IMG/VR virus record: IMGVR_UViG_3300049912_000004
Location: 1 to 41,443 of that record
Length of the DNA: 41,443 nt
From: a virus
Strand: one strand, 5' to 3'
The position numbers were made by a program, and so were the translations under genes. How positions within the stretch are numbered: position 1 is the first letter of the stretch; each line of letters begins with the position of its first letter. The notes below the pieces were generated by a model. It searched no databases. It was not told where the DNA came from and saw only the letters and a list, made by a program, of their open reading frames with translations. Below, in pieces: positions 1 to 6,685 of this stretch.

Positions 1-127
1 TCGCCAGTACCTTGTCCACCTCATCATGGGTTGCCATGCTCTGCCTCCATTCGTTCGCGCTTGTGCTGTTCCGCCAATGCCAACATGCCCTCAACCGCTG
101 TCTGCCCGCCGTTACTGCCCGGCGGGC
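1..127. repeat. 127-bp terminal direct repeat, left copy
   Basis: Bases 1-127 are identical to 41317-41443. A perfect overlap of exactly 127 bases at the two ends of a contig is what a de Bruijn assembler run at k=127 leaves on a circular or circularly permuted genome, so the true unit is 41,316 bp. The repeat lies inside two overlapping reading frames: the end of the replisome organiser and the start of the helicase loader, whose first codons are duplicated here at 37 downwards. Confidence 0.95.
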
Positions 128-860
128 CGCGCTTGTCACCAGGGATCTCCTTGCGCTTGAAGCATTCCAACATTCCTTGCACATTCGTTGGCTTCCAACC
201 CATGCCCACCCAGGCATAACACGTCCGATACCACTGATCCAGGTTCTCAGGCAACTCACCCACAAGAAAGGCGATCTTGTCGTACCATGATTTGGCTGGA
301 TACAGGGAGCATGCCCTTCGGTATTCCTTAACGGCCGCCGGAATAGGTATGGGTTGCGCTTTGGGTTCCTTCTTGGGCGCAGGTGCGGGCTCGGTCGGTT
401 GCGCGCTAGCGTTCTCCTCTCCCTCTCCTCTACTCTGATCTCTCTCTCCCTCTCTCTCTAGGGGCGGGACACTCGCGGGAGTCACGGGTGATTCACGCGT
501 GACATTTTCGCTGTCCCGCTGTCGTCTCTTCCTCTCTCGCCACATTTCCCGCTTCTCACTTTGGGAACGGTCCTGGCGCTTCTGAAAGTTGACGACGAGG
601 ATCATGTCACCGTCTTGCACAAGACCGGCGCGCTCGAGTTCGGAGAGAGATTCGCGGAAGGAGGGGAGAGGCATTCGCAGACGCCAGGCGACTTGGGCAG
701 AGGTAAGGCCAGTTTCGCCGTTCGCAATGTAGCCCTCGGCGTCACATTCCCCGGCCAGTAGGACCAACTTGACAAACAAAAGCTGTGCCGCGTCGCTGAG
801 AAAGCCGACCTTGGGGTCGTCCAGGAAGTCAGAGTAGAGCTTGATCCAAGGCATACCCAT
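24..860 (-). CDS. Replisome organiser (replication initiation protein)
   Basis: 278 aa. The first ~90 residues (PWIKLYSDF...) read like the winged-helix N-terminal domain of phage replisome organisers (DnaD/Rep_N type), which bind the phage origin and recruit the helicase loader. Then comes a basic charged stretch (~105-125, rich in R, K, E), a Pro/Ala/Glu-rich linker, and a C-terminal helical part. The chosen ATG at 860 has GGAG seven bases upstream and overlaps the end of the methyltransferase gene; an ATG two codons later is possible. The stop overlaps the start of the helicase loader across the circle junction (a partial second copy of the 3' end lies at 41340-41443). Organiser plus loader next to each other supports both calls. 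The family is recognised from pattern only. Confidence 0.8.
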   Translation of the reverse strand: MGMPWIKLYSDFLDDPKVGFLSDAAQLLFVKLVLLAGECDAEGYIANGETGLTSAQVAWRLRMPLPSFRESLSELERAGLVQDGDMILVVNFQKRQDRSQSEKREMWRERKRRQRDSENVTRESPVTPASVPPLEREGERDQSRGEGEENASAQPTEPAPAPKKEPKAQPIPIPAAVKEYRRACSLYPAKSWYDKIAFLVGELPENLDQWYRTCYAWVGMGWKPTNVQGMLECFKRKEIPGDKRGPPGSNGGQTAVEGMLALAEQHKRERMEAEHGNP

Positions 861-1515
861 TCTGTGTCTCCATCCCCGCAAACAGCGGCAGTGCGTTCAT
901 CTCCGACCCATCGTCGTACAACCGTCGCTGCATCGTCTGGCAGGCTGCCGGGTCCAAGTCCCCGATAATCCACCGGCGACCGAGGATCTCGCAGGCTACG
1001 GCCGTCGTACCGCCGCCTCCGAACGGGTCCAGCACCAGGTCGCCCGGCTTGCTGAAGCAGTCGATGTAGTAGCGATGGGAGTTGACGCACTGGCCCCAGA
1101 AGTGCCAACGCTTGTCACCTTGATCCGACCAGAACAGATCGGACGTAGCAACACGAGCCTGCGACCTGCCCTTGCTGTACACCACGATCTCTTTCAGGCG
1201 AACCGTGATCGGGATGTTGCGGTTGCGATGTATCCAGACGATGCCACTAGGAGCTCCGCCCATGCCGAGTTTATACAGCCAGTAGTAATCCAGTCCCGCA
1301 TCGTCCAACATGCGCATGACGCGATTGAGTCGCAGTCCCCCGCACATCAGCGCCACGAAACCGCCCGGCTTGAGCAGGCGCATGGCCTCTCGTGCCACCA
1401 ACTCACACCAGTGGGCATCGCCGCCATAGGGTGGGTCAGAGAAGATCATGTCCACGCTGCCCGAGCGCAATGGCAGATGATCGCAGTCCCATTGAACGAT
1501 ACGCTCCAAGTTCAC
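829..1515 (-). CDS. DNA methyltransferase, beta-class N4/N6
   Basis: 228 aa. Motif IV is SDPPYGG (D27-Y30) and the SAM-binding motif I is DPFGGGGTT (from D163). This IV-then-I order with the target region between is the beta class of amino-methyltransferases, which modify adenine or cytosine amino groups in DNA. The start is the GTG at 1515, seven bases after a full GGAGGT; the frame stays open far upstream but that part only shadows the next gene. It shares blocks (LDYYW, a FV/FW-SD segment, WGQ, DPF-GGG) with the methyltransferase half of the gene at 6666-7904, so the two look paralogous. There is no restriction enzyme beside it. Likely role: protection against host restriction, or marking of phage DNA. 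Confidence 0.85.
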   Translation of the reverse strand: MNLERIVQWDCDHLPLRSGSVDMIFSDPPYGGDAHWCELVAREAMRLLKPGGFVALMCGGLRLNRVMRMLDDAGLDYYWLYKLGMGGAPSGIVWIHRNRNIPITVRLKEIVVYSKGRSQARVATSDLFWSDQGDKRWHFWGQCVNSHRYYIDCFSKPGDLVLDPFGGGGTTAVACEILGRRWIIGDLDPAACQTMQRRLYDDGSEMNALPLFAGMETQNGYALDQALL

Positions 1516-1868
1516 TGTACAAACCTCCGCCTGCACTCCGCCGTCAGGTTCCTGACGCCGACCACCGCGGCTCTGCCCTTGACCGGCCACAGGTGCGCTG
1601 GCACATCGACGCCGATGGTGCCCAGGCCCTGCACCTGGTACTGTGACAGCGGCCCCGCGTCCAGTGCGTAGGCGCGCAAGGTGCGGCCCGGGAACGTCAC
1701 CTCCAGCAGATCGCCACACCTCACGCGCCCGGTCTCGTACCAGCGCACGTCCACCGCAACCCACGGCATACCGGCGGCCTGCAGCTCGCGCGTTGTCGCG
1801 TCTCGACAGTACACGTCGCCGGTGTACCCGGCATACCACGTGGCGACGACGAGGGCGAAGGTCATCAT
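1512..1868 (-). CDS. Small exported protein, possible double-psi beta-barrel
   Basis: 118 aa. It starts with a hydrophobic stretch (MMTFALVVATWYAG) that looks like a signal peptide or anchor. The rest has short strand-like blocks: GDLLEV, ALDAGPLSQY and IGVDVPAHLWP. The ALDAG...G-VD-P pattern recalls the 3D/RlpA-type double-psi barrel of wall-acting proteins; this is a resemblance, not a firm match. The start overlaps the upstream stop as ATGA; a second ATG at 1865 has better spacing from GGAAGG. Sitting in the early operon, it could act on the host envelope. Confidence 0.6.
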   Translation of the reverse strand: MMTFALVVATWYAGYTGDVYCRDATTRELQAAGMPWVAVDVRWYETGRVRCGDLLEVTFPGRTLRAYALDAGPLSQYQVQGLGTIGVDVPAHLWPVKGRAAVVGVRNLTAECRRRFVQ

Positions 1869-2083
1869 ATGCCTTCCAATGGTAACTGTCCATGCGGACA
1901 AGCCATGAAAGTCGGCTCAGCCATGATAGTTGCCAACTGCTCGCGTGGAACACGCTCGATGGTCAGGCCGGCACGGATCGCACCCGCTATATCATGGGCA
2001 CACTCAGGTCCCAAGTCGGAAATAAGCGTAACACAGCAGCCACATACCTTGCGCCCTACATAATCATGGGTTGGCTTGTTCAC
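1865..2083 (-). CDS. Hypothetical small Cys-containing protein
   Basis: 72 aa, not recognised. It contains a CGCC cluster near residue 13 and further Cys/His (ECAHD, ACPHG), so it may bind a metal. The GTG at 2083 follows AAGGAG by four bases; the ORF extends further upstream but only over the neighbouring gene. It overlaps both flanking genes by a few bases, as throughout this early operon, which suggests translational coupling. Confidence 0.6.
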   Translation of the reverse strand: MNKPTHDYVGRKVCGCCVTLISDLGPECAHDIAGAIRAGLTIERVPREQLATIMAEPTFMACPHGQLPLEGI

Positions 2084-2282
2084 ATTGCTCCTTCCGTCTC
2101 TGTCGCCCTGCACGCTGCGACTCATTGACGCGAGCGGCGTTCACTCGGTGCCAGGTCTGGTAGAACGGGCACCGTGGATCGTGATCCTCGTCGCACTGGG
2201 GCAGGGCGCATTCGAGACACACGGCTGCCCGTGCCTTGTCAGGGTTGCCGGGCTGGTTGACTTGGTGCCAGTGGAGGGTCAC
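2064..2282 (-). CDS. Hypothetical Cys-rich (Zn-binding-like) small protein
   Basis: 72 aa. The central segment CLECALPQC...RCPF has four regularly placed Cys, as in small zinc or iron-sulphur binding domains, followed by a basic C-terminus (RAGRQRRKE). The start is the GTG at 2282, overlapping the upstream stop (GTGA) with AAGGAG five bases before it. The open frame further upstream is a shadow of the preceding gene. A role in DNA or RNA binding is only a guess. Confidence 0.6.
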   Translation of the reverse strand: MTLHWHQVNQPGNPDKARAAVCLECALPQCDEDHDPRCPFYQTWHRVNAARVNESQRAGRQRRKEQCEQANP

Positions 2283-2461
2283 GGCAACTCCTTCACGGAC
2301 ACGGCGTCGCGCCGTGCCAGTTCCGCCTCGATCATATCGTCCACGGCGCACCTGGCGGTGTCCGCCATGCTGCATGTCGCCCGGCATGTTTCCGCATGGT
2401 TTCTTGTGGCAGATAGAATGCGCTGCAATTCCTCGATGGGGATCGTTGTGATGTCTATCAT
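2279..2461 (-). CDS. Hypothetical 60-aa acidic helical protein
   Basis: 60 aa, not recognised. It starts at the ATG at 2461, six bases after GGGAGGT and in ATGA overlap with the lipoprotein gene. The sequence looks mostly helical (IEELQRIL, DDMIEAELARRDA) with three Cys in the middle. Strong ribosome site and tight packing between two other genes support it as real. Confidence 0.6.
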   Translation of the reverse strand: MIDITTIPIEELQRILSATRNHAETCRATCSMADTARCAVDDMIEAELARRDAVSVKELP

Positions 2462-2697
2462 GGACACACCTCCCATACCGCGTACTTGGAGCAGTCCGGT
2501 TGCAGGCCCTCAGCACGTTGGGCATTGATCGCCTCGTTGCCGGTCCTCGCCGCCGGTGGCACTGGCGTTGACGTGCCGTCGCCGCCGTTGCCCAACTCGC
2601 AGGCCAGGGTCAGGACCATCAGGAGCAGGATGCAGGTCAGGAGCAGGCTACAGTGTCTGTGTTTCATCTGCTGCATCCGGCGTGTGAATGTCTTCAT
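2458..2697 (-). CDS. Predicted lipoprotein
   Basis: 79 aa. It has a basic N-region (KTFTRRMQQMKHRH), a hydrophobic core (SLLLTCILLLMVL) and a lipobox LTLAC just before ELGNGGDG, so it should be lipidated at that Cys and anchored in the outer face of the host membrane. The mature part is short, Gly/Ser/Thr/Pro-rich and then carries a conserved-looking CSKYAVWEVC. The start at 2697 has GGAGGT five bases upstream and overlaps the previous gene by 50 bases. Phage lipoproteins in early operons are often superinfection-exclusion factors; that role is inferred from localisation only. Confidence 0.7.
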   Translation of the reverse strand: MKTFTRRMQQMKHRHCSLLLTCILLLMVLTLACELGNGGDGTSTPVPPAARTGNEAINAQRAEGLQPDCSKYAVWEVCP

Positions 2698-3145
2698 CGG
2701 GCACCTCCGCCACGTCTACGTATACGCTCAGGTCCGTGGCGATCTGGGCACGAGGCTCGACATGCTCCGTGACAAACTCAGGCCGTGCAATCTTGCTGAT
2801 CTTCTCAAAAGCCGTGGTGTTGAGTTTGAGGGCGGCCGGCCAGTGTGTCACGCAGTACTCCAGTGCGAGCTTCGGGTCATAGTCCAGCACCGTGAACTCC
2901 TTGACGCTGACAGCGGCGTGCGGCTTCTTGTTGCCATCGGCGGCGTAGACCGCCAGGGCCTCTGCCCGGATCTGAGACTCCAAGACATCGGCGTCTGACT
3001 GATACATTTTGAGTATTGCCTCCGTGCTCTGCAAGAGCATTCCCAGATTAGATGCGTTCAGTTGAGACCGGAGATCGTCGCGCTCGGTGCGTATCTCCTC
3101 AATGCTCATCCTCTGTCTGCCCAACTTCTGGATCAACTCGTTCAC
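2648..3145 (-). CDS. Conserved phage protein with N-terminal coiled coil
   Basis: 165 aa. Residues ~1-60 are a charged coiled coil (ELIQKLGRQR, RTERDDLRSQL, ADVLESQIRAE). The second half has a motif I have seen in many siphophage proteins of unknown function: AADGNKKPHAAVSVKEF, then YDPKLALEYCVTHWPAALKL and FEKISK. The GTG at 3145 sits five bases after AAGGAGG; another GTG is five codons upstream. It follows the Gp3-like gene after a 96-base gap in which I see nothing else. Its place next to replication and recombination genes suggests a DNA-metabolism role, unproven. Confidence 0.7.
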   Translation of the reverse strand: MNELIQKLGRQRMSIEEIRTERDDLRSQLNASNLGMLLQSTEAILKMYQSDADVLESQIRAEALAVYAADGNKKPHAAVSVKEFTVLDYDPKLALEYCVTHWPAALKLNTTAFEKISKIARPEFVTEHVEPRAQIATDLSVYVDVAEVPDEDIHTPDAADETQTL

Positions 3146-3241
3146 GTCATCCTCCTTCACGACTGCCCGCCCGCCGCCAAGTCGCCGAGGACCCCAGCCA
3201 TGTGGCGATTGCCGCGAGATCGGGCGAGCAGTGGTGTCGCG

Positions 3242-4411
3242 TTAGGCCGGCACGGTCTCCTGGACCGGCTCAGGCGGGGGCGGTTCGGCCTGTTCAAGTT
3301 GCTGATTGATCCATGCCTGAATCGCGTTCATCGCGTCCTCGGCATTCTTCTGATAGTCCGTGAGCTGTTTGACTTGGAGCGCCATCAGGATCTGGTCAGT
3401 GGTCAAGGTCAAGTCGTGTCCCCACTTCCAGAACTTAGCCACACGTTCTGGTACTGTCGTCCAGTGAGGTTGCACGGCCTGTTCCGGTTCGTGGTTTTCC
3501 GACGTCGCCGGTTCGTCTGGCTCCTGGTCCTGCGCCAGTGGGGGAGGCGCGGCAGGTTCGGCGTCGTCGTAATCCTCCCAGTTGGGGCCGGCCTGTGCAG
3601 GAAGCGCGGGTAGCGGCGCTGGGGCCTGCAACATCGCTGCTGCCGCACGGTCGTATAGTTGACGTGTGAAGCCGGGGTCCGGCTCCAGTTGTAGGAATTG
3701 CTTTTGTACCGCCTTGCGCTGGCCATTCGGGTCCTTGTACGTGGTCTGTTCTTCGACCATCCGCAACTTGAACGGGATACCGTTCAGCCGCTCGGCGGGT
3801 AGCGTCTCCAAGATGCCCATGAGCGTGTCGTAGTTGCGCTTGCTGCCCGTGCTGACCTGGTAGTATCCCAGACGAAACAGGCGAGGGTCGGCCATCATGA
3901 CCTTGAGCAGGCCGTGCAACTTGCACGCCCCGCAGTGTGGGTACATGTCGCGCGCTTCGCCAGGGCAGGGTACGGTGTCTCCGGGGTCAAAGTGTGTGCC
4001 GTTCCAATCGAACGCCGCTGCCGCGACACCGTTACTCACGCAGGTGTCACCCGGCGCGTTGTAGACACGAACCGTCGTGCTGTCCAGGTTCACGGTGAAT
4101 GGCGTCGCGTACTGCACAAACTCACCATCACCTTGACACACCAGGACTCCGCCCGCCCAAACTTGGTAGTTGGCATCGAAGTTTCTGAGAAGGTCCGGGA
4201 AGGGTAACAGCACGTCCAGCTCCCGTGGCGTCTCCCCGTAGACCTCGATCAACTCTGGCGCATCGACCAGGACAAAGTGATTGTCCTGCACCGGGATCTC
4301 GATCTCCTTGGTCTGCCCGCTCTTGTACCGGATGGTCTTCTTTTCCTTGTGCCCGAGCCTAATCACTCCGAGCCTGGGCAATCGTCTCCTTGTCCGATCC
4401 TTAATAGGCAT
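3242..4411 (-). CDS. Gp3-like protein (recombination directionality factor family)
   Basis: 389 aa. The N-terminus (PIKDRTRRRLPRLGVIRLG), the LLPFPDLLRNFD...YQVWAGG region and a central Cys cluster (VPCPGEARDMYPHCGACKLHG) followed by GYYQVSTGSKRN match the layout I know from the phiC31 Gp3-like family. The founding member switches serine integrase to excision, but many relatives occur in phages without integrases and may be ssDNA-binding or replication proteins. The last ~120 residues are Pro/Glu-rich and acidic. ATG at 4411 has GGAGG six bases before it and overlaps the previous gene. No integrase is encoded in this genome, so directionality control is unlikely here. Confidence 0.65.
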   Translation of the reverse strand: MPIKDRTRRRLPRLGVIRLGHKEKKTIRYKSGQTKEIEIPVQDNHFVLVDAPELIEVYGETPRELDVLLPFPDLLRNFDANYQVWAGGVLVCQGDGEFVQYATPFTVNLDSTTVRVYNAPGDTCVSNGVAAAAFDWNGTHFDPGDTVPCPGEARDMYPHCGACKLHGLLKVMMADPRLFRLGYYQVSTGSKRNYDTLMGILETLPAERLNGIPFKLRMVEEQTTYKDPNGQRKAVQKQFLQLEPDPGFTRQLYDRAAAAMLQAPAPLPALPAQAGPNWEDYDDAEPAAPPPLAQDQEPDEPATSENHEPEQAVQPHWTTVPERVAKFWKWGHDLTLTTDQILMALQVKQLTDYQKNAEDAMNAIQAWINQQLEQAEPPPPEPVQETVPA

Positions 4412-4694
4412 ACCGTGCCTCCTTTGCTAATTCCCGAAGGATCTCGCATGCCCGCTCGCGCTGGGATGTGCCCTGTTCGATCTCCTCCAGGTTGCGCTGC
4501 TGCCATGCTACAAATACCGCCCTGCTGTCCGCTATGGCCTGCTGGCGATAGGGTTCCGGCAACCCGTCGATGACCTCAAAGTTGTCCAGTAGCTCCAGAC
4601 CAATCTGGCAGCAACCTGAGTAGTGGACTTCGCCCGCCCCGCTTGCCGACAGATCAACCCGGACCACTTGGCCGCCACAGACTGGACAGATCAT
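4401..4694 (-). CDS. Zn-finger-like small protein
   Basis: 97 aa. It opens with ICPVCGGQV, a CxxC knuckle, followed by SGCC about 20 residues later, making a small zinc ribbon; the rest is helical and charged (RERACEILRELAKEA). The ATG at 4694 has AAGGAG with six-base spacing. An in-frame ATG at 4787 also has an AAGGAG but with eleven-base spacing, so a 31-residue extension is possible. Function unknown. Confidence 0.65.
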   Translation of the reverse strand: MICPVCGGQVVRVDLSASGAGEVHYSGCCQIGLELLDNFEVIDGLPEPYRQQAIADSRAVFVAWQQRNLEEIEQGTSQRERACEILRELAKEARYAY

Positions 4695-4813
4695 GGGATT
4701 CTCCTTTTGTTGGTGTGAAACGGCCTCGGGGTTGCCGGCCCGTCGGCCTGTGATCGTTTGTGGTCCACCTCGATTGTGGGATGACATCGGCTGTCGGTCT
4801 CCTTTGACGTGCG

Positions 4814-5242
4814 CTAGACCAGGCTGTCGGCTTGCGTGTCGCGCAGATCGCGGATGTCGGCCTCGACCTCAGCGGGGGCACGGTGCTCGCCCCAGAAGGC
4901 CAGGGGCCGCGTCTCGATGCTGTGATGCGTGCCGTTCTCGCCGCGTGAGTACAGGATGCGGAAGGCGCGGTTAGTATCCAGGACCATCCATACACCGGTA
5001 GGCAACTCGGCTGCATCGTGGGCCAGGTTGTTGAGGCGCTTCTGCTGCCAGCGCAGGAGGGTGTCGGCCTCGTCGCATTCGACATATAGGTTGTCCAGCC
5101 ATGTCTTGTAGGCGATGGCCTCGGCCACGGTCAGCGGGGCGTCCGGGGCATGCGCGGCTTCGGCGTGCAGACTTTCCGCATACTTGGTGGCCTTGTCCAG
5201 GTTCACCAGCGCCTCGATGATTCGATTCTCCCAAGTTTCCAT
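4814..5242 (-). CDS. Hypothetical protein, helical, early operon
   Basis: 142 aa. The first ~85 residues are helical (NRIIEALVNLDKATKYAESLHAE..., WQQKRLNNLAHDA) and the end reads as a small mixed domain (TGVWMVLDTNRAFRILYSRG). I do not recognise it. The ATG at 5242 lies four bases after AAGGAGG. The frame stays open to a GTG at 5353, directly after the previous stop, which would add 37 residues, but no ribosome site is seen there. Confidence 0.6.
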   Translation of the reverse strand: METWENRIIEALVNLDKATKYAESLHAEAAHAPDAPLTVAEAIAYKTWLDNLYVECDEADTLLRWQQKRLNNLAHDAAELPTGVWMVLDTNRAFRILYSRGENGTHHSIETRPLAFWGEHRAPAEVEADIRDLRDTQADSLV

Positions 5243-5353
5243 CGGTCCTCCTTTTCCATAGAGTTGCTGCCATTCCTGGTAGCTTATGAGCTGATCGCGT
5301 GCCTCGAACCGCGTCGAGGGTTGAATGAGTGGGGCAAAGAAGCGGTCGCTCAC

Positions 5354-5554
5354 CTAGATGTCATCCGGCGAGTTGCTGGTCTCAGCGAACTCGTCAGCCG
5401 AGCCGGTGGCGTCGCCGTCCGGTCTGGCGTACCCACCCCGGATCTCGGTGCCGTGGTGGGCATTGGCCCACAGGACCGCGTAGGATCCACGGACCAACTC
5501 GGCGGCTTCGTCACGGGTCAGGTTGTGCTGGCTGTTGTTCGACTTGGGGGTCAT
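5354..5554 (-). CDS. Hypothetical 66-aa protein
   Basis: 66 aa, not recognised. The ATG overlaps the stop of the RHH regulator gene (ATGA), so it is probably translated by coupling; no good ribosome site precedes it. The sequence is hydrophilic and acidic towards the C-terminus (DGDATGSADEF). Confidence 0.5.
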   Translation of the reverse strand: MTPKSNNSQHNLTRDEAAELVRGSYAVLWANAHHGTEIRGGYARPDGDATGSADEFAETSNSPDDI

Positions 5555-5994
5555 GACGTCACCGTCTCAGTTGCCAGCCTTCGGTCGCCCCGTAGAATGA
5601 TCGCGATCTCCTGATTGGTGAGAGGAAATGTGTCCGGCTCGTTGACCCGCATGCACGCGATCACCTGCGCCAATTGCAGCTCCGAATACGTGAGCACTTG
5701 TTCATCCGTCAACGTGGGGCCAAACCATTTGCGCAATATGTCCGCGTATGTTATTATCGGCTCGGTCTCGGCTTTCTGCCACGGCGTGTACCCGCTGGCG
5801 GGGCCGAAGACGGGCGCTTCGTAACGTCCGGTTGTGTCCACGAGGGTTCGCTTCTGAAAGGCCAGACCGTCGGCCAGCAGAAGTCGGACCATGTCGGTAA
5901 AGGTGCGCCGCTGAGCTACTGCCTCACGGTCGATTCGGGAAAACATGTCGGGTGTGACTTTCACCCGGATGACCTTGCTTTTCTTGTCTGCCAT
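5551..5994 (-). CDS. Ribbon-helix-helix DNA-binding regulator
   Basis: 147 aa. Residues ~6-45 (KVIRVKVTPDMFSRIDREAVAQ, RTFTDMVRLLLADGL) have the strand-helix-helix pattern of Arc/CopG/MetJ-like repressors, which bind palindromic operators as dimers through paired strands. The longer C-terminal part is not recognised. The ATG at 5994 has AAGGAG upstream. It is the second gene after the promoter at 6257-6285, whose -10 region sits inside a palindrome (6245-6265), so autorepression is an attractive inference. Two alternative hairpins lie just ahead of its ribosome site. Confidence 0.65.
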   Translation of the reverse strand: MADKKSKVIRVKVTPDMFSRIDREAVAQRRTFTDMVRLLLADGLAFQKRTLVDTTGRYEAPVFGPASGYTPWQKAETEPIITYADILRKWFGPTLTDEQVLTYSELQLAQVIACMRVNEPDTFPLTNQEIAIILRGDRRLATETVTS

Positions 5995-6006
5995 AGGTCT
6001 CCTTCT

Positions 6007-6036
6007 GCCCGGCTTGGGTCGGGTGCCGGGCGACCC
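6007..6036 (-). promoter_or_regulatory. Overlapping inverted repeats before the RHH gene ribosome site
   Basis: GCCCGGC (6007-6013) is complementary to 6025-6031, and GGGTCG (6016-6021) to 6031-6036. The two pairings interleave, so only one hairpin can form fully. On the minus-strand transcript the promoter-distal stem ends two bases before AAGGAG, so it could control initiation of the regulator gene. Seen directly; function inferred. Confidence 0.4.
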
Positions 6037-6044
6037 GTGGTGGT

Positions 6045-6224
6045 CTAGTTCCTGGCCGCCGCCAGGGCGTTGGCGTAATGCCGTTTGTTGTAGGCGATCC
6101 ATTCCTGAGTCGTAATCGCCCCGATGTTGACCAGAACCAGGCTGGCGGCCTCAGGGTCAATGCTCAATCCCAGGCCCCTCAGTTGACTTATCATCTTCAT
6201 CACCATTTCGCTTGTGCGGTCCAT
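6045..6224 (-). CDS. Hypothetical 59-aa protein, first gene of early operon
   Basis: 59 aa. It is the first gene after a strong promoter, with AAGGAGGG ahead; the ATG at 6224 has the better spacing, and another ATG is directly before it. The sequence is mainly helical (SEMVMKMISQLRGLGL, ASLVLVNIGAITTQEW, NKRHYANALAAARN). No family recognised. First genes of phage early operons are often small host-takeover proteins, which is a general expectation only. Confidence 0.6.
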   Translation of the reverse strand: MDRTSEMVMKMISQLRGLGLSIDPEAASLVLVNIGAITTQEWIAYNKRHYANALAAARN

Positions 6225-6244
6225 CATATCCCTCCTTGCACTCA

Positions 6245-6265
6245 GTGTATGCTACCAGTATACAC
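6245..6265. promoter_or_regulatory. Operator-like palindrome over the -10 box
   Basis: GTGTATGCT (6245-6253) and AGTATACAC (6257-6265) are inverted repeats matching at 8 of 9 positions around a three-base centre. The right arm contains the -10 hexamer of the minus-strand promoter at 6257-6285, so a bound repressor would block polymerase. The RHH gene two positions downstream is a natural candidate ligand. No binding data exist. Confidence 0.55.
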
Positions 6266-6285
6266 GATATGGCACCAAATGTCAA
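6257..6285 (-). promoter_or_regulatory. Strong sigma70-type promoter for the early operon
   Basis: On the minus strand: TTGACA (6280-6285), a 17-base spacer, then TATACT (6257-6262). This is a perfect -35 and a 5/6 -10 with ideal spacing. It sits in the gap between the nuclease-like gene and the run of small genes leading to replication, with the start of transcription expected near 6250. Confidence 0.8.
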
Positions 6286-6309
6286 TGGGTTTTGCCACCA
6301 GTTTCGTTG

Positions 6310-6347
6310 CCAGTTTGGTAAGGGGGAGTTACCGTGTGGCAAACTGG
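6310..6347. repeat. Nested inverted repeat upstream of the early promoter
   Basis: CCAGTTT-GGTAA (6310-6321) pairs with TTACC (6329-6333) and AAACTGG (6341-6347), with a seven-base loop and a seven-base bulge. CCAGTTT also occurs at 6298-6304, giving a direct repeat 12 bases apart. The element overlaps the stop of the gene at 6329-6685 and ends about 25 bases upstream of the -35 box. It may be a second regulator site; it lacks a T-tract and so is not a canonical terminator. Confidence 0.4.
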
Positions 6348-6685
6348 AGAAATGACAGCAGTTCATCTTTGTCGATCTGTTTACTGTCCAGCCACATCAG
6401 GCCGTCATCTGGCGATGTGTTCTCGAATACCAGAACGTGGAAGCCATGGTAGTGCGGGTTGGCCTTGCACAGTGCATCAAGTTGCTGGAATATGCAAGAC
6501 TGCCAGTGCTTGGGCTGGCTGCCATGCCGCTTCTCTTCGATGATCATCCAATCCAGAGTATCATAGTTCTTCCAGATATAGTCCACGTTCGTGGCGAGAT
6601 AGCCGCGTTTCGAGTCGATCTCCGGTTGCTCTCTGAGCCACAGGCCGAACTCAGTGGAATGCGCGTCAAATCGTTGCTTGGTCAT
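6329..6685 (-). CDS. Phage protein with PD-(D/E)XK nuclease-like motif
   Basis: 118 aa. The middle reads TNVDYIWKNY...LDWMIIEEKRHG, i.e. an Asp followed ~15 residues later by E-x-K, the core of PD-(D/E)XK nucleases; the C-terminal YHGFHVLVFENTSPDDG is a block I have seen in similar phage proteins. It starts at the ATG at 6685 inside the end of the ParB-methyltransferase gene (20-base overlap), with AGGAG eleven bases upstream. A nuclease partner for that methyltransferase is conceivable but not shown. Confidence 0.55.
   Translation of the reverse strand: MTKQRFDAHSTEFGLWLREQPEIDSKRGYLATNVDYIWKNYDTLDWMIIEEKRHGSQPKHWQSCIFQQLDALCKANPHYHGFHVLVFENTSPDDGLMWLDSKQIDKDELLSFLQFATR

Noticed and set aside
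841-1671. Plus-strand open frame (276 codons)
   Set aside because: Antisense to a clear methyltransferase with a good ribosome site.
1516-1953. N-terminal extension of the methyltransferase gene to 1953
   Set aside because: Arg/Gly-rich shadow of the exported protein gene; the GTG at 1515 with GGAGGT is a far better start.
3146-3241. Additional small gene in the 96-base gap after the Gp3-like gene
   Set aside because: Only a 14-codon frame is open; nothing else seen.
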